DNA of 5,086 nucleotides from a bacterium (GTDB lineage Bacteria > UBP14 > UBA6098), in assembly GCA_030642425.1 (NCBI GenBank), contig DAOWNU010000180.1:1-5086 (forward strand). Direction: 5' to 3'. This document shows, one piece after another, positions 4,329 to 5,086 of the stretch. A model generated the notes under the pieces. That model saw only the letters and a program-made list of their open reading frames with translations. It made no database searches and was not told the DNA's origin. The translations under genes were made by a program, and so were the position numbers. Each line of letters opens with the position of its first letter. The stretch's first letter is position 1.

Positions 4329-5086
4329 TCAAATTTATTCTCATTTCTCTTATCGTTGTCGTTTCTATTGTGTATGCCGATTGGATTTTCGGACCGGAGG
4401 GATTCGACGATGGCACGATCATAATAGTCGGTTCTTCTGGAAGTCCTCTATATTGGTTTGCACCGGATTACCACACACCGATGTTCGTTTATTCGCCAGG
4501 TTTTGCGAGCGATTACGCGATAGGATCGGGCGAGATGAGCTGGACGGATTACTGGGGTAATTTCATCCGAACTCCACTCGTAGATTGCTCTTCGTCGGAT
4601 TCGGTCTTCTTAAGTTTCCGTATGTGGAATACCGCCGATCCCGGTGATTATGATTATGCGAGATTTTATGTTTGGGTAGAACCCACGGGTTATTTCGGAA
4701 CCACCACCGTCAATATGCATTCCGGCGACGCACGAGATTGGGAATTAATGAATATCGATTTTACCGAATACGCCGCCGGACAAAGCGAGGTGTATTTCTA
4801 TCTCGAAGCTAATTTCGGGACCGGTTCATTCACCCGCGAATGTAAATTCGACAATATCGGCGTTGTTTCCGGTATTGACCTTAGTATTGAAGAGACGGCT
4901 TCGATACCGCTTCGATATTCCCTCTCCGCCCATCCAAATCCGTTCAACTCATCGGTGAAGATTACCGTAGGGGAGGGTCTTGTGCCCTCCCGCGTTGAGA
5001 TATTCGATATCAACGGGCGAATGGTCGCGGAAATTCCCGATTACGGTGCCGTAGGGGACGGGTCTCCCGTCCCGTCGTCGAACGGG
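4325..5086 (+). CDS. Exported beta-sandwich protein with a T9SS sorting domain, C-terminus beyond the window
   Basis: ATG at 4325 overlaps the upstream TGA by four bases, so the two genes should be translationally coupled. The 254 visible residues begin with a Sec signal peptide (1-18, MIKFILISLIVVVSIVYA). Residues about 20-182 are aromatic- and Asp-rich, with alternating strands such as 'DSVFLSFRMWNTADPGDYDY' and 'VYFYLEANFG...CKFDNIGV'. This pattern is reminiscent of MAM/CBM-like jelly-roll modules, but no family is firmly recognised and no catalytic motif is seen. After a linker (about 183-195) comes 'YSLSAHPNPFNSSVKITV' and 'RVEIFDINGRMVAEI', a T9SS type A sorting domain paralogous to that of the gene before it. 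The final strands and stop are outside the window. Two hairpin repeats lie in this domain. The N-terminal half looks more AT-rich than the preceding gene. Confidence 0.88.
   Translation, partial: MIKFILISLIVVVSIVYADWIFGPEGFDDGTIIIVGSSGSPLYWFAPDYHTPMFVYSPGFASDYAIGSGEMSWTDYWGNFIRTPLVDCSSSDSVFLSFRMWNTADPGDYDYARFYVWVEPTGYFGTTTVNMHSGDARDWELMNIDFTEYAAGQSEVYFYLEANFGTGSFTRECKFDNIGVVSGIDLSIEETASIPLRYSLSAHPNPFNSSVKITVGEGLVPSRVEIFDINGRMVAEIPDYGAVGDGSPVPSSNG
4967..4991 (+). repeat. Hairpin repeat D, first copy, inside the second sorting domain
   Basis: After the lead GTAG (4967-4970), GGGAGGG (4971-4977) pairs with CCCTCCC (4985-4991) over seven bases, with loop TCTTGTG. It encodes residues 215-223 (VGEGLVPSR), sitting between the 'SSVKIT' and 'VEIFDING' strands. 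This is the same loop that holds the 53-base palindrome in the upstream paralogue. The lead and TCT also occur at 5051-5073 with a different stem. Confidence 0.82.
5051..5073 (+). repeat. Hairpin repeat D, second copy, inside the second sorting domain
   Basis: After GTAG (5051-5054), GGGACGGG (5055-5062) pairs with CCCGTCCC (5066-5073) over eight bases, with loop TCT. It encodes residues 243-250 (VGDGSPVP), read in the same phase as the first copy, whose peptide begins VGEG. It follows 'MVAEI', the same loop that holds the two hairpins of the upstream paralogue. The following CGTCG and AACGGG may extend the element beyond the window. Confidence 0.82.

Overview
The window holds three protein-coding genes and one 308-base intergenic region. 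The left third (1773 to 1, minus strand, running off the left edge) encodes a PgpH/YqfF-type 7TM-HD phosphodiesterase, the membrane enzyme family that degrades cyclic di-AMP. After a divergent intergenic region (1774-2081), two plus-strand genes form a tight operon with a 4-base ATGA overlap. The first encodes a 748-residue exported protein with an Asp-box (sialidase-like) propeller, Ig-like modules and a C-terminal type IX secretion (T9SS) sorting domain. The second encodes an exported beta-sandwich protein with the same kind of sorting domain, cut by the right edge.

The organism is most likely from the Fibrobacteres-Chlorobi-Bacteroidetes superphylum or a related uncultured candidate phylum. 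The reason is the paired 'PNPFNS...IFDING' T9SS tails on signal-peptide proteins next to a 7TM-HD protein. The exact phylum cannot be decided from this window.

The most notable signal is a set of short palindromic repeats lying inside the reading frames. A 53-base nested palindrome (4044-4096) and two opposite-facing copies of one hairpin family (4154-4177 and 4190-4213) are in the sorting domain of the first exported protein. Two copies of another hairpin family (4967-4991 and 5051-5073) are in the sorting domain of the second. In both proteins they fall in the same two inter-strand loops: between the 'PNPFNS..I.V' strand and the 'IFDING' strand, and just after 'MVAE(L/I)'. The reading frame is kept in every case. 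Within each hairpin family the loop or flank is conserved while the stem arms differ and stay complementary, so the hairpin itself seems to be what is preserved. The intergenic region also carries a repeat-type hairpin and a heptamer tandem array, so the genome appears rich in such elements. This resembles in principle the Rickettsia palindromic elements that insert in-frame into proteins, but here it targets secretion-signal domains. It is the best candidate for something undescribed.

Functionally, the two plus-strand genes probably make co-expressed surface or secreted proteins exported by Sec and then T9SS. The 7TM-HD gene is a housekeeping signalling gene on a divergent transcript.
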